Position numbers and translations under genes: made by a program. Positions 1 through 9,807 of a DNA stretch of 64,000 nt are shown here, piece by piece (the first letter of the stretch is position 1; each line of letters starts with the position of its first letter). Origin of the DNA: JAQGMV01 sp963828715 (GTDB taxonomy: Bacteria > Pseudomonadota > Gammaproteobacteria > Burkholderiales > SG8-41); the NCBI GenBank assembly GCA_963828715.1, contig CAWHFX010000010.1:248001-312000 (forward strand), read 5' to 3'. The notes beneath the pieces are model-generated. The model saw only the letters and a list, made by a program, of their open reading frames with translations, searched no databases and had not been told where the DNA came from.

Positions 1-36
1 GCGTATCGTGAACATGCTGATTTTTCCCACTGCTCG

Positions 37-1147
37 CTAATCTCCGCACAGGCCGAGCGCGAACGCGGCTTTCTTGCATCGACCGCTCGCGTAGTCCGTC
101 GCTGGCGTGCGCGCAACATCGGTCGCAGGTTTCATCGGTGTGGACGGCAGCGCTTCTACCGGTTCGGACGGACACAGGCCAAGCGCAATCACACCATTGG
201 TACAGACAGGCGCGCGATCGGCGAGCCCCGAGGTCGGACCGTGCATGGCGCTGCTTTGTACGCTCAAGCGGCCTGGCGCGGGTTCGACGGTCTTACTCAC
301 AACCGGAAAGCCGTCTCCAGGTGTGACGCGAGCGGTCACCTCCACGAAAGGAGCGTTGGAGGTCGACTCACGTTCGGCAAGCACCCGGGTTTGTGCAGGC
401 GCTGACACAGGCGGCAACGGCCCGCGCTGACCCGATAAAATCGCAGGCACGTATTCGCCCTCAACGCTCACGGTGCGTTCTGAGAGGGCGTCCGACTCGG
501 TCGAGGTTGCGCCCTTTTCGAGCGACGCGCCGGAAAACGGCACAGTGAGATGAACACGTCTGTCCGTGGGCGCAAAAACGAGGCCGATTGCAAGGAGGAA
601 TCCGATTACTGCTGCGGTTACGAGTCGGCGTCGGTCGAAGAATGCTGCGGGTACTGCTGAGTAGCCTGCGCGGTGGTCGCACCGGCGCGATGTGTTTCCT
701 GCCCGCCATGGCGCTATGGCGCTCCGGTTCCCCGATCATTCGCAGTCGCCGGTCGCTGTGTGCCACAGGCGCGGGCACGACGGCTTGTCGCATCGAACGT
801 TCGATGTGTTCGACATAGCTCGAAACGGCACCTTCCTCGTCGGCCGGGCTCTCGCGGGTACTTCCAACAAGTCTGCCACTGGCGCTCGATCGTGTGGCAA
901 CTCGCGAACGGCTGTCGATGCCGGTACGGGCGGCGTCGATTCCAGGCGGGTCGGTACGGCCGGAGACACGCCCGACACTTCCTTGCAGAAGCTCACCTCT
1001 GCAGGCGTGGCATACAAGCGCACTCAGTTCGTTCACCTCGTCGCAGTACGGACATGGCGTGAGGTTGAGTTGGACCAGGCAGCCACTGCAGAATTTTGCA
1101 TCCGCCGGGTTGCTTCTCGAACAGAAATGGCATTGCACAGAATACAT
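37..1147 (-). CDS. zinc-ribbon membrane protein (one frameshift)
   Basis: The N-terminus carries two zinc ribbons: cysteine pairs at residues 6/9 with 20/23 and 32/35 with 46/49, the double-zinc-ribbon layout. A low-complexity linker follows, then a single membrane helix (about VTAAVIGFLLAIGLVFA) reached only after a frame change near position 650, where removing one base from the stretch encoding RS-FFDRRR joins the frames. The C-terminal part should be periplasmic and contains two similar cysteine motifs, CTNGVIALGLC and CKKAAFALGLC, the second at the very end. Family function is unknown. An N-terminal cytoplasmic zinc ribbon with one helix suggests a sensor or scaffold, which is inference. 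ATG start at 1147. Confidence 0.6.
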
Positions 1148-1686
1148 TTGGCGAGTCCCCTGTCACGTGTTTCCCCGTTGTTGCGCCCGAGTTTTTGCAT
1201 GCCGGCTCCGCGCCGCGCGATCGGCGATCACGGGCCAGAGACACCGTATCGAGTGGAGCTCCGCGCACGGCTGTGACGTCGGCATCATCTGGAATCGGAG
1301 TCGCGACCGCAGGATCCAGTGGCGCGCGCGGAGTGCAATGGTTGGCGCAGGGTCGTCCCCGGCATCGATCCCTGATCCCATTGTCTGGACCGGCAAACTG
1401 ATTCTCGCCCTGAATACGGTCGCTCGCTCGAATAATATAAGAAACGACAGCAGTCAGGAATTGTTTCCGGCCCTGGGGGCGAGCGCAGACGCCGACTCCA
1501 AGGCCAGGCCGGCTGCCGTCCCCGCGAAAAGTGCCGGCATGCGAATCATGAGCTTGCCCGTTCGCGTCGATGCACGAGACGTCGGATGCACAGCGATTGC
1601 CGTGCCGCCCGCAGCGGCACGAGCCGGGCGGTCGGCCGCTCGCGCCCTTGGATTACTATCGGGCTCTTGCAAGGGGCAGGCAAACA
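1148..1686. other. 540-base stretch with no recognised gene
   Basis: This gap lies upstream of both the zinc-ribbon gene (leftward) and the esterase (rightward), so it should hold divergent promoters. Long open frames occur on both strands but their translations are arginine-rich and family-free, as expected from frame shadows in GC-rich DNA. I see no RNA gene, repeat or convincing -35/-10 pair. Confidence 0.4.
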
Positions 1687-2755
1687 ATGAAGACGGTCAC
1701 CTGCTTTCCGCACCCCTACACCGAAATCGAAGACTGCTGGATTCCGATGACCGACGGCGTGAGGCTCGCCGGGAAGCTCTGGCTTGCCCGCTGGAGCAAG
1801 CGGTTGCGCACGCGATGGATTTCCAGGCGTCCCGACATCGGCATCGTCGCGTTTCTTTTGCTCTTCGTTGCAAGCGCGCCGACGAGCGCGGCGAGCACGG
1901 CCGAGATCCTGAAGTTCACTCACCAGGATGTGACGCGCACCGCCATACTGTACCGGCCGGCCTCTATTGCAGAACGTGAAGCACCGGTGGTGATCGCGCT
2001 GCACGGTTTCACTGCGAGCGGTGAATGGCTTCGCGCAGAGCTGCAGCTCGACCGCGTTGCGGACCGTGAGCAGTTCGTGACGGTCTACCCGGATGCCGTC
2101 GACGGCGCGTGGAGCTTCGGGCAATCCGTCAGTCTGCCGATGCCCACGGTGGGCGGAGCAACTGTCGACGATATCGGGTTCATCCGGATGCTGATCGACG
2201 ATCTCGTCAAGCGTAAGATCGGCGACCCCAAGCGCATCTATATCACCGGTACTTCACGCGGTGGATCGATGACTTATACGCTCGCCTGCGTGCTCGGCGA
2301 GCGCCTCGCCGCGGTGGCGCCGCTCATCGCCCCGATGACGGAGCATCAGCGCGACAACTGCCAGCCGGGGCGTGCAGTACCCGATCATGGCGATTGCCGG
2401 TACGAGCGACCCGGCTATGTCATTCGACGGCGCGCAGGGCTCGGTGGGCCGTCTGCTATCCGTGACGGACACAATGGAGTTCTGGCGCTCGCTTCATGGC
2501 TGCGCATGTTCGGACAGCAGGGCGCTGCCGAGTCGCGTTCCCGGCGACGCAACACACGTGACGCTGATTGAGTGGAACGGCTGCGGCAGCAACGCGAAAG
2601 TCCGCTTATACCGCGTCGACGGCGGCGGTCACCAGATCCCCTCGCTGTCATTGAAACCAAGCCCACTGCCGGAACAACGATTCGGGCCGCGCAATCACGA
2701 CATCGAGACGGCCGAGGAGCTCTGGGCTTTCTTCCGCAACTTTGTCGCGCCTTAG
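1687..2755 (+). CDS. PHB-depolymerase-type esterase (frameshifted, odd N-terminus)
   Basis: Secreted alpha/beta hydrolase of the polyhydroxybutyrate depolymerase/feruloyl esterase type. Visible motifs: oxyanion-hole region VVIALHGFTASG, nucleophile GTSRGG, and a C-terminal histidine in DGGGHQIP. The reading frame breaks near 2368 in a run of four G; deleting one G gives QPGVQYPIMAIAGTSDP and continues to the stop. From the ATG at 1687 the first ~34 residues do not belong to the esterase: they resemble the N-terminus of CocE/NonD peptidases (DCWIPMTDGVRLAGKLWLA). A TTG at 1804 preceded by GGAG, followed directly by a signal peptide (IVAFLLLFVASAPTSA), is the more likely functional start. Confidence 0.7.
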
Positions 2756-2816
2756 CAGCACTGATTGAAGGCAACGTCAGATACTCCGCGCCGAGCGTGG
2801 TGCGCCGGAGCGCTGC

Positions 2817-3983
2817 TTATATTCCAACGATCCCCATCCAATAGTGGGTCTTGCCCTCCGCGTCGACGTCGTATTTGCGGACGAAATCGAGCTTGCCATC
2901 CACGCCGACGCGGAACACGGATAGCGTGGCGGGCACGGTTTTGACGACCGTCCCTTCGCGCACCTTCATCGGCTTGATGCTCGCAGCGACCATGAGTCGC
3001 CCGCTCGGATCGAATCCGAATGTGCGCACGTGGAACGAGTGGGTGTCGGCGTACTGGATCGGCGTAGGCTCGCCCGTTTCCGGATCGATCTCGAATACTG
3101 TTATGGTGTTCTCGCCGCCGCCGAAAACCTTCTTGCGATTGTAGTCGACCGTGTGGTCCGCGCGATTCGCGATGTACACGAACCGCCCGCTCGGATGCAC
3201 ATGTATCGTGCTCGGCTGCTGCCGCGGTTTGGCGTTCGCCCGATCGAACAGGGTGTCCTTCGTGTACGCGGCTTCCGGTTCGACGCGATCGCCAGGCATG
3301 CGGAACATATAAAGCAGGCTGCGCTTCTCGTCGGAGACGTACATCCAGGGCTTCTGCGGATGGAAATCGACGTGACGGGGCCCGAAGCCATAGCCGCCAT
3401 CGGGCGCGACCACGGCCGGATTCGAAAGCACGCCGTCCCGGAAGCTGAAGGAGCGCAGTGCACCGGGATCCTCGGGTTTCCCGTGCTCGGCCTTGTTGCC
3501 GCGGTCCACAACCACGACGCTGCGGCCCGAGGGCGGCACGTTCACCTGGTGCGGGTAGGGGCCGAAGTTCAGCCCGGCGGGCTGCCGCACCTCCGAACCG
3601 AGCGTGCCGTCGGGGTTGATGCGATGGACCGTGAGGCCGCTCTGCGGCAGGTTATGCGCGTTGATCGCGAAATTGCCGGAGGGATCGACGCATACGTTGA
3701 CCGCGCGATGCGGCAGGGGCATCGGCTGTCCGTGCGCCGCGAGAGCACCTGTCGTGGCGTCGATGCGATACGCACTGACGTGGTTCATGTCCGCCTTCAG
3801 GCCCGGACCGCGATTGCTGGTGGTCAGATAGAGATACTGGCGGGACGGGTGCGCCCATCCTTCCTGGACGTACGACGGTGCGCGTAGCGAGCTGCGACGG
3901 GTCAGCGTAGCGGCGTCGACGTCGACATCGAAGTGCGTCACTTCGTCGTCTACCGCGCTGTACAGCATCACTCTTGAGGTCAC
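2817..3983 (-). CDS. lactonase family protein (7-bladed beta-propeller)
   Basis: About 388 residues of the 6-phosphogluconolactonase-like Lactonase family (PF10282 type). Propeller-blade signatures recur: HPSGRFVYIANRADHTV, VDPSGNFAINAHN, HPQKPWMYVSDEKRSLLYM and DPSGRLMVAASI. The start was chosen at GTG 3983 because AAGGAG sits seven bases upstream; a TTG at 3989 would lie one base from that site. No signal peptide is visible, so it is probably cytoplasmic. The substrate is unknown; members hydrolyse sugar lactones or act as propeller scaffolds. It is read away from the DJ-1-type gene upstream and converges with the esterase. Confidence 0.85.
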   Translation of the reverse strand: MTSRVMLYSAVDDEVTHFDVDVDAATLTRRSSLRAPSYVQEGWAHPSRQYLYLTTSNRGPGLKADMNHVSAYRIDATTGALAAHGQPMPLPHRAVNVCVDPSGNFAINAHNLPQSGLTVHRINPDGTLGSEVRQPAGLNFGPYPHQVNVPPSGRSVVVVDRGNKAEHGKPEDPGALRSFSFRDGVLSNPAVVAPDGGYGFGPRHVDFHPQKPWMYVSDEKRSLLYMFRMPGDRVEPEAAYTKDTLFDRANAKPRQQPSTIHVHPSGRFVYIANRADHTVDYNRKKVFGGGENTITVFEIDPETGEPTPIQYADTHSFHVRTFGFDPSGRLMVAASIKPMKVREGTVVKTVPATLSVFRVGVDGKLDFVRKYDVDAEGKTHYWMGIVGI

Positions 3984-4040
3984 GGTCAAACTCCTTGATT
4001 CAGATAGCGCGCAGATCGAACGCGATCAAGCATCATGCGA

Positions 4041-4661
4041 TTACGCAACGGGCTCGGCAGCGGCGGTCGCGACCGGTGACACGACATCGAGAACGCCGGC
4101 CACGTACTGCGTCTTCTGGCCGACCGGAGCGACGATGCGGAGCGCCTTCTCGGCAGCGTCTCGACTGACGAGGCGTGAGATGACCCACGCGGCAAGATAC
4201 GGGGAAGCCAGGCAGCCGCCCGCGCTTGCGACGTTGCCGCTCGCAACGAATGGCTGGTCGAGAACGCTTATGCCCATCGCTTCGAGGCCGGCGCGCGACT
4301 TGAGGCTCGTGCATACAGGACGGGTAGCAAGGAACCCAAGCTTCGCCAGGAACCATGCGCCCGCGCATTGCGAGCCAATGAGTTGACGAGTCGGGTCGAG
4401 TTTGAGTCGCGACATGATCTCGCGGTCTTCGACGATCTGACGGCTGCGAGGACTGCCGCCGAAGAGCACCGCATCGGCGTCGTTCGCGAACTCGAGCGGT
4501 TGCTGCGCGGAAACGCGGATACCCCCCGTCGACGTGACTGTCTCCGATGGGCAGGCGATTGCGACATTCCAGCCCATGAGCTCTACCCGAGTCAGAATGT
4601 GGTGACTCACGAACGAGTCGATTTCGTTGAATCCTTCGAACGTCAGTATAGCGATGTTCAC
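4041..4661 (-). CDS. DJ-1/PfpI family protein
   Basis: 206-residue class-I glutamine-amidotransferase-like fold. The nucleophile elbow is GSQCAGAW with Cys99, and the N-terminal strand MNIAILTFEGFNEID with its acidic residue is typical of DJ-1/PfpI proteins, as is the LFGGSP loop. GTG start at 4661 with AGGAGG six bases upstream. Members include isonitrile hydratases, regulators and chaperone-like glyoxalases; the sequence does not decide between them. It is divergent from the amidohydrolase at 4827, sharing a 165-base intergenic region. Confidence 0.85.
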   Translation of the reverse strand: MNIAILTFEGFNEIDSFVSHHILTRVELMGWNVAIACPSETVTSTGGIRVSAQQPLEFANDADAVLFGGSPRSRQIVEDREIMSRLKLDPTRQLIGSQCAGAWFLAKLGFLATRPVCTSLKSRAGLEAMGISVLDQPFVASGNVASAGGCLASPYLAAWVISRLVSRDAAEKALRIVAPVGQKTQYVAGVLDVVSPVATAAAEPVA

Positions 4662-4826
4662 ATGGCCCTCCTTTTGCAGAACGTGTCATCTCGACCCGGC
4701 GCAGAGGCGGGGTCGGTCATGCATGCCGTCACTTTATCCGACGTGACTGAGTTCACCAACTGGTCTCCGTATATACTCGCGCGCAGTACACTTGAATGCT
4801 TGAACACACTGAGTTAACGAGGGCAC

Positions 4827-5669
4827 ATGATCACCGACGCACAGGTCCACATCTGGAATGCGAACACGCCTGAAGATCCCTGGGGTCCGGGAGCGGACTC
4901 GCACCTGCCCGACGCCATGCCCGCCGAGCGCATGCTAGGGATGATGGACGACGCCGGCATCGACCGTGCGGTCATTTCGCCCGCCGGTGTCGCGCCCAAT
5001 CGCAGCCCAGCCTGCGCACAGGCGGCCGCGGCGCGATATCCCAAGCGCTTTCGAGTGATGGCCTGGTTCGTGCCGAAGCTGCCCGAGCAGTTCAAGCTGC
5101 TTCCGCGCTGGCTGGAGCAGCCGGGCGTGTGCAGCCTGCGCTTGTCGATGAACGAAGCCGAGCACCAGAAGATGTTCGCCGAAGGCGCGTTCGAGCCGGT
5201 GTGGAAAGCGTGTCTCGACCAGGACATGGCCGTTGCCGTGTGGACGCGCAGCGGCCCGGCCCTGATGGAGCCGGTGCTGCAGAAGTATCCGAATCTCACT
5301 TTTATCGTCGACCACTTCGCCTGGGCCGTGCCGGGCGAGGCGCGCGAGAGCAAGGTGAAGGCGATGGAATCGCTCGCGCGCTTTCCCAACGTGCATGTAA
5401 AGGTTTCGTCGCTGCCGCTGGTCTCGGGCAGTGCGCCGCCCGAGTACGAAGACCTGCATCCGCTGATCAAGCGTGTGCATGCGGCCTACGGCGCGGAGCG
5501 TCTGATGTGGGCCTCCGACCAGACCCAGACCATGGGTAAGGCCCGCGGTACGTATACGGAGAATGCCGACATCATCCGCAAGTATGCCGCGGCCTACCTG
5601 CCGGCGGCCGACATACAGATGATGATGCACGGCACGGCGACCAGGGTCTTCAAGTGGCCGGCGGAGTAA
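4827..5669 (+). CDS. amidohydrolase 2 family protein
   Basis: 280-residue TIM-barrel hydrolase of the PF04909 family. It opens with the metal-site motif DAQVHIW, has FIVDHFAWA in the middle and WASDQTQT near the end, the usual places of family metal and catalytic residues. It resembles the second amidohydrolase in this window (30086-30928), which begins DSQVHAYEAN. Such enzymes hydrolyse lactones or decarboxylate aromatic acids, for example 2-pyrone-4,6-dicarboxylate hydrolase relatives; the substrate here is not predictable. A TATACT hexamer about 55 bases upstream could be the -10 box. Confidence 0.85.
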   Translation: MITDAQVHIWNANTPEDPWGPGADSHLPDAMPAERMLGMMDDAGIDRAVISPAGVAPNRSPACAQAAAARYPKRFRVMAWFVPKLPEQFKLLPRWLEQPGVCSLRLSMNEAEHQKMFAEGAFEPVWKACLDQDMAVAVWTRSGPALMEPVLQKYPNLTFIVDHFAWAVPGEARESKVKAMESLARFPNVHVKVSSLPLVSGSAPPEYEDLHPLIKRVHAAYGAERLMWASDQTQTMGKARGTYTENADIIRKYAAAYLPAADIQMMMHGTATRVFKWPAE

Positions 5670-5673
5670 ATAT

Positions 5674-6591
5674 CTAGCCGAAGTTCAGCTTCAAGCCGGG
5701 CTCTGGCCATTGCATCACGCCCAGTCGGCCGGTGCCCGACAGCGTAATGTAGGCCGTGCGCATGTCCGCTCCGCCGAAGCAGATGTTGGTGGGGTGCCCA
5801 TCGGGCATTTTCACGGCGCGCACGACTTCGCCTGACGGCGAAAACTCCGTGATATAGCCGGTGATCAACGTCGCCACGGCGATGTTGCCGTTCGCCAGGA
5901 CCTTGAGGCTGTCGAACTTCGCATTGCCGCCGAGCCCGGCTATAACGCGTCCGCTGTGCGGTGCGTATTGCGGCTTCGGCTTTACCTTGCCGGGGCCCTC
6001 GACCTCGAAAGCCCACAAGCGCGCGCCATCGGTCTCGGCGACGTAGAGCGTTTTTCCATCGGGCGAGAGGCCGCAGCCGTTGGGACTCAGGAGAGGGTAG
6101 GCCACTTCGACGACCTTCGAGCCGTCGGGCAGCGCGTAGTAGACGCCGCCCATGACTTTGTGGCGCGGCATGCGCTTGCCAAGATCGGTGAAGTAGAAGC
6201 CGCCTTCCTTGTCGAACACGAGATCGTTGGGTGCGGACAGCAGATTGCCGTTCACATGCTTGTAGAGCAGCGTTGCCGCGCCGGTCTTCGGATCGATGCG
6301 CTGGATGTAACCGAATTGGTAATCCGGATGCGGACCCATGCCCAATGGGTGCCCTTCGACATAACGGTTGCCGCCGTTGTTGCACAGATAGAAAAATCCG
6401 TCGGGTCCTATCGCGAGACCGTTCGGCCCGCCACCGCAATCGGAGAACAGACTGACTTTGCCATCGGGCGCGACGCGCGAGCAGCGTTGATTGCGCAACT
6501 CCACCAGCACTACGGAGCCGTCGCCGCAGACGACCGGCCCTTCGGGGAAGCCCAGTCCCGTCGTGAGAATCTTCACGTCATCCATGATCAT
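5674..6591 (-). CDS. SMP-30/gluconolactonase family protein
   Basis: About 305 residues with six-bladed propeller motifs of the SMP-30/gluconolaconase/LRE family: GLGFPEGPVV near the start (EGP glutamate is a metal ligand in the family), GGGPNGLAIGPDGFFYLCNN, SAPNDLVFDKEGGFYFTD and LSPNGCGLSPDGKTLYVAE. The N and D residues of the PNGLA and PNDLV motifs match metal-binding positions. Start at 6591 follows AGGAG; an ATG six bases further in (6585) is equally possible. It converges with the amidohydrolase, with only four bases between the stops. Likely a soluble lactonase. Confidence 0.85.
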   Translation of the reverse strand: MIMDDVKILTTGLGFPEGPVVCGDGSVVLVELRNQRCSRVAPDGKVSLFSDCGGGPNGLAIGPDGFFYLCNNGGNRYVEGHPLGMGPHPDYQFGYIQRIDPKTGAATLLYKHVNGNLLSAPNDLVFDKEGGFYFTDLGKRMPRHKVMGGVYYALPDGSKVVEVAYPLLSPNGCGLSPDGKTLYVAETDGARLWAFEVEGPGKVKPKPQYAPHSGRVIAGLGGNAKFDSLKVLANGNIAVATLITGYITEFSPSGEVVRAVKMPDGHPTNICFGGADMRTAYITLSGTGRLGVMQWPEPGLKLNFG

Positions 6592-6808
6592 GCCGCTCCT
6601 CGTTGATCCAGTGGACCGCAATGATGCAGTCATCTCGATCGCTGTATCAAGGCGTCTGCAGCGTTCTCTCGTGCGTGCAACGTGTGGCCATTTCAAAATC
6701 CTGCAGGCCGCCCGGGAGCGCTCGTGATGCCGGCCGAGAACTTCCACACGTCGACGGGCGAGATCATGAGGGCTAAACTCTTCGCAGCACGAAGGATTGG
6801 AGATCGAT

Positions 6809-7483
6809 ATGAGCGAGCGTCTGCGCGTCGATGTCGTTTTCGACTTTGTATGCCCCTGGTGCTACATCGGGAAGCGTCGCCTCGAAGGCGCACTCGACGT
6901 GTGGAAAGCGGAGCATCCGGACGATCCCGAGCCGGTGGTGCACTGGCTGCCTTTCCAGTTGAACCCGGATATTCCGGCCGGCGGCGTATCACGGCGCGAG
7001 CACATGGAGCAAAAGCATGGGCCTGCCGGACCGAACCCGGAAAAGCAGGCGCACGTTGCGGCTCTGGGACGGCGCCTCGGTCTCGCGTTCGAGTTCGACA
7101 AGATCACGGTGCAGCCCAATACGCTCGACGCCCATCGACTCAGCGGTTGCGCGCAACGGCAAGGATGGCAGGACGAGATGGTGGAAGCGCTCTTCAGAGC
7201 GTATTTCATGCAAGGCATCAGTCTCAACGATCGCGAGGCGCTGGCGGGGCTGGCCGCGAATGTCGGATTCAATTGGGGTGAGGTTGCCGCGTACCTCGCG
7301 AGCGCTACGGATGTGCAAGTGGTCGAGCAGTTGGAGATGCAAGCCCGGATTGCAGGCGTCGACATCGTGCCGTTCTTTGTCTTCAACGGCAAAGTGACCG
7401 TTTCGGGTGCGCACGAAGTGAAGGTGCTGCTCGAGGCGATCGAGCAAGCGACCGCGATCGAACCCGCTGCGGCTGTCGGCTGA
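6809..7483 (+). CDS. DsbA family oxidoreductase (FrnE-like)
   Basis: 224 residues of the thioredoxin-fold DsbA/2-hydroxychromene-2-carboxylate isomerase superfamily. The redox motif CPWC is at residues 15-18 (FVCPWCYIG) and a helical insert follows. The C-terminal VPFFVFNGKVTVSGAH contains the conserved cis-proline before FFVFN, typical of the FrnE branch. No signal peptide is present, so it is cytoplasmic, unlike true DsbA. The ATG at 6809 was preferred over an in-frame TTG at 6797 because AAGGATTGGAG lies just upstream of it. Confidence 0.88.
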   Translation: MSERLRVDVVFDFVCPWCYIGKRRLEGALDVWKAEHPDDPEPVVHWLPFQLNPDIPAGGVSRREHMEQKHGPAGPNPEKQAHVAALGRRLGLAFEFDKITVQPNTLDAHRLSGCAQRQGWQDEMVEALFRAYFMQGISLNDREALAGLAANVGFNWGEVAAYLASATDVQVVEQLEMQARIAGVDIVPFFVFNGKVTVSGAHEVKVLLEAIEQATAIEPAAAVG

Positions 7484-7675
7484 TCGGCGGTTGCGTATTG
7501 CCCGCTGGCGCAGGCAGCCCTGATGCGGTTCGCGATGCCGACGGCGATGTTGGCGAAGACGACCGCATCGCGCGAGTCCTCCCCATGCGGCGTCGGCTGG
7601 CCTTCGTCGACGGTGATCTCGATGCCCATCGAACTCGCCGCGAGCGCGCCTTGTCGGACGTTCAGCGTTCCGCGC

Positions 7676-8548
7676 TTATGGCCGCGGCGAACCCGCGATC
7701 GAACGTTGATGGCGCGTTGAAAAAAGGCGCTTCAGCTGCTCGCTGCGGGCCAAACCTCCAGCACTGAGGCTGGTCTCGAACGCCGACCCCGGACCGATGA
7801 GCGGCGCCGCGTCGCATTCCAGGAAGTGCAGCCTGTCAGTGTCTGCTTCATGAATGAAATCGATGCGCGCCGCCCAGTCGACACCCAATGCCGCGGCAAT
7901 CCGTACCGCCTCGACACGCACGCGTTCAGCGAGCCGTTGTTCCCCCACCGGGACGATGGGGGGCCGCAGCACGTACTTGCGCACGAACGTGTACAGCGCT
8001 CCATCCGGGATGCGGATGTGAAGGGGTGCGCCGGCTTCGCCGTTCAGGATTGCGATCGTGATGTCTTCGCCGCGGACACGGCGCTGTACGATGTGGCGTT
8101 CGTTGCGCTTGCCAGCGGGCACCGGCCTGTGCGTGTGGAGACGCAAACCGATGGAATCCGAGCCCCAGCGTGGCTTGAGCACCAGCGGAAACGCAATGCG
8201 GTCAGGTTCGGTGCCGAGCTCGGTCTCCGGACACGTGAAACCGGCGGCGGCGACGAGCCGGCAGGCGGCATACTTGTCGTAGCAGCGCTTCATTGCCTCG
8301 AAGCCGGGGCCGATATAAGGCACTCGCGCCGACGAGAGCATTTCCACTGCCTCGAACATCACGGGGTCCGACAAGCGCAGGATGCAACGGACCGGACCTG
8401 GATCGGCGATAGCGGAGCGCCTGTAGGCAGCGCGCTGCACCGCGTGTCCGGCATGGCGAAGCTCTCTTGCGATCTGGCGCGCTTCGCTGCGATGTATCCA
8501 CGTGAGTGGATGCAGTCGCCAGGCGTCGTGCATCACGATGAACGTCAA
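7676..8548 (-). CDS. ATP-grasp domain protein
   Basis: About 290 residues with an ATP-grasp fold: the central FPLVLKPRWGSDSIGL is the lysine-bearing glycine loop, VQRRVRGEDITIAIL is the hinge, and DFIHEADTDRLHFLECDAAPLIGPGS carries the acidic magnesium ligands near the end. The N-terminal TFIVMHDAWRLHP is a Rossmann-like first strand. These enzymes ligate a carboxylate to an amine or thiol using ATP, as in D-Ala-D-Ala ligase and RimK relatives; the substrate is unknown. The TTG at 8548 is proposed as start because GGAGG lies 12 bases upstream; an ATG at 8533 would remove the first strand. It stands alone between genes on the other strand. Confidence 0.75.
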   Translation of the reverse strand: MTFIVMHDAWRLHPLTWIHRSEARQIARELRHAGHAVQRAAYRRSAIADPGPVRCILRLSDPVMFEAVEMLSSARVPYIGPGFEAMKRCYDKYAACRLVAAAGFTCPETELGTEPDRIAFPLVLKPRWGSDSIGLRLHTHRPVPAGKRNERHIVQRRVRGEDITIAILNGEAGAPLHIRIPDGALYTFVRKYVLRPPIVPVGEQRLAERVRVEAVRIAAALGVDWAARIDFIHEADTDRLHFLECDAAPLIGPGSAFETSLSAGGLARSEQLKRLFSTRHQRSIAGSPRP

Positions 8549-8740
8549 TGCGGACTGAACCTCCGGAAATGAGCAAAGCCGGATTCGGAATCGCAAGCGG
8601 CGTGTCGACATTGTGGCAGACGCCGGATCGGCCCCGGGTCTGGTACCGCTCGGGCTCGTTTCTCAATGTCTGCTGGCGGCCACGATCAGTCACTCGCATA
8701 ATGTGCTCATTCCACTGCCCGTTGCACTTCAGGAGGACCC

Positions 8741-9562
8741 ATGAACGACAGCATCGATCCGCGCGCGAGCCACCGCGAGCATATTCAGAAACGAACGGAA
8801 TCCGTCAGAGGAAAGCGCGGACCCGTCTCGTTCGTCTGGGGAAATCACGTGGCGAATCCCCGCCAGCGTGTGCCGGGCGCGCCGGGACTCTGGTCGCCAT
8901 TGCCCGGGGGCGAACCCGGTCTCCTCGTCGAGGCGAGTGCCAGCGATGGAATCGTGATTGACGGCCACACTGTCGACGGCACTGCAAAACTCATGGCCGC
9001 TCCGGATCACCCCGCATCGGTCGCCTATTTTCCCAATGGGGCGGAGGGCGTCATCTTCACCTACGACAACAAGCGATTCGCCCTCCAGGTCTGGAACCCG
9101 AAGAGCGCGTGGGCGCAGCAGTTCAGTCACGTCCAGGCGTACGACTGGTCGGCCGACTGGATCGTGGCAGCCCATATCGAGAAGGTCACGGATGGAAGAA
9201 CGATCGCGATCGCCCATCATCGGAACCCGATCCCGGTGGAGAGGCCGGTTGCGGCGAAAGCGACGTTCGCCGTCAACGGAGCGGAACAGACGCTTTACGG
9301 GACGAAGTACGGTGAGACCTACATGTTCCATTTCACGGACGCGACCAGCGGGCACGCGAGCTACGCTTCCGGACGCGCCGTGCATACACCATTCGATCAG
9401 GCCGGAACCGTGAACGTCGACTTCAACTACGCGCGTCTCCTTCCGTGCTCGTTCAGCCGAGCCTGGAACTGCCCGATCCCGGCGTTGGAGAATCGATTGC
9501 GCGTACCCATCACGGCCGGTGAGCGCTTCGCGATCGACCACGACGGCGTGCCGATGCTTTAA
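8741..9562 (+). CDS. DUF1684 domain-containing protein
   Basis: 273 residues matching the DUF1684 pattern: a middle motif GETYMFHFTDATSG, then the acid-tyrosine region YASGRAVHTPF, VDFNYARLLPCSF and CPIPALENRLRVPI close to the C-terminus. In this family the DFN-Y-N-P-C block and ENRL-P are conserved. No signal peptide is seen. The biochemical function of the family is unknown. Start ATG at 8741 is preceded by AGGAGG. Confidence 0.8.
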   Translation: MNDSIDPRASHREHIQKRTESVRGKRGPVSFVWGNHVANPRQRVPGAPGLWSPLPGGEPGLLVEASASDGIVIDGHTVDGTAKLMAAPDHPASVAYFPNGAEGVIFTYDNKRFALQVWNPKSAWAQQFSHVQAYDWSADWIVAAHIEKVTDGRTIAIAHHRNPIPVERPVAAKATFAVNGAEQTLYGTKYGETYMFHFTDATSGHASYASGRAVHTPFDQAGTVNVDFNYARLLPCSFSRAWNCPIPALENRLRVPITAGERFAIDHDGVPML

Positions 9563-9719
9563 CCGCCGGGGGGCGGCGCTCGCCTTCGGACTCGGGCCTC
9601 GAATCTTGTGGTCGAGGCCTCGTACATCTTCATGGAAATACTGATGACCGAGGAAAGGTTCGTTCGCGGGGCCCCGCTGCTCCGCAGCCCCCGCTCACCG
9701 GTATCGCGTGGTGCTAAAA

Positions 9720-9760
9720 AGGCTTGCCTCCGTAACCTCCCTTCCTTCGTCGCGTGTCGG
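9720..9760 (-). repeat. single inverted copy of the GGAGGTTACGGAGG repeat core
   Basis: Read on the minus strand this stretch matches, over about 40 bases, the beginning of the tandem repeat at 18835 and its flank (ACACGCGAC-AAGGAA-GGAGGTTACGGAGG). It lies just upstream of the CoA-transferase gene, in the opposite orientation to the tandem copies. Confidence 0.7.
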
Positions 9761-9807
9761 AGGCAGAAGCCCGACACGCCGCTAGCAGACAACGAGGAGC
9801 AATACTG

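Noticed and set aside
6862..7629. A 255-codon minus-strand frame opposite the DsbA-like gene whose first part looks somewhat protein-like
   Set aside because: Most of it is antisense to a clear DsbA family gene; the rest turns serine- and arginine-rich without a family match.
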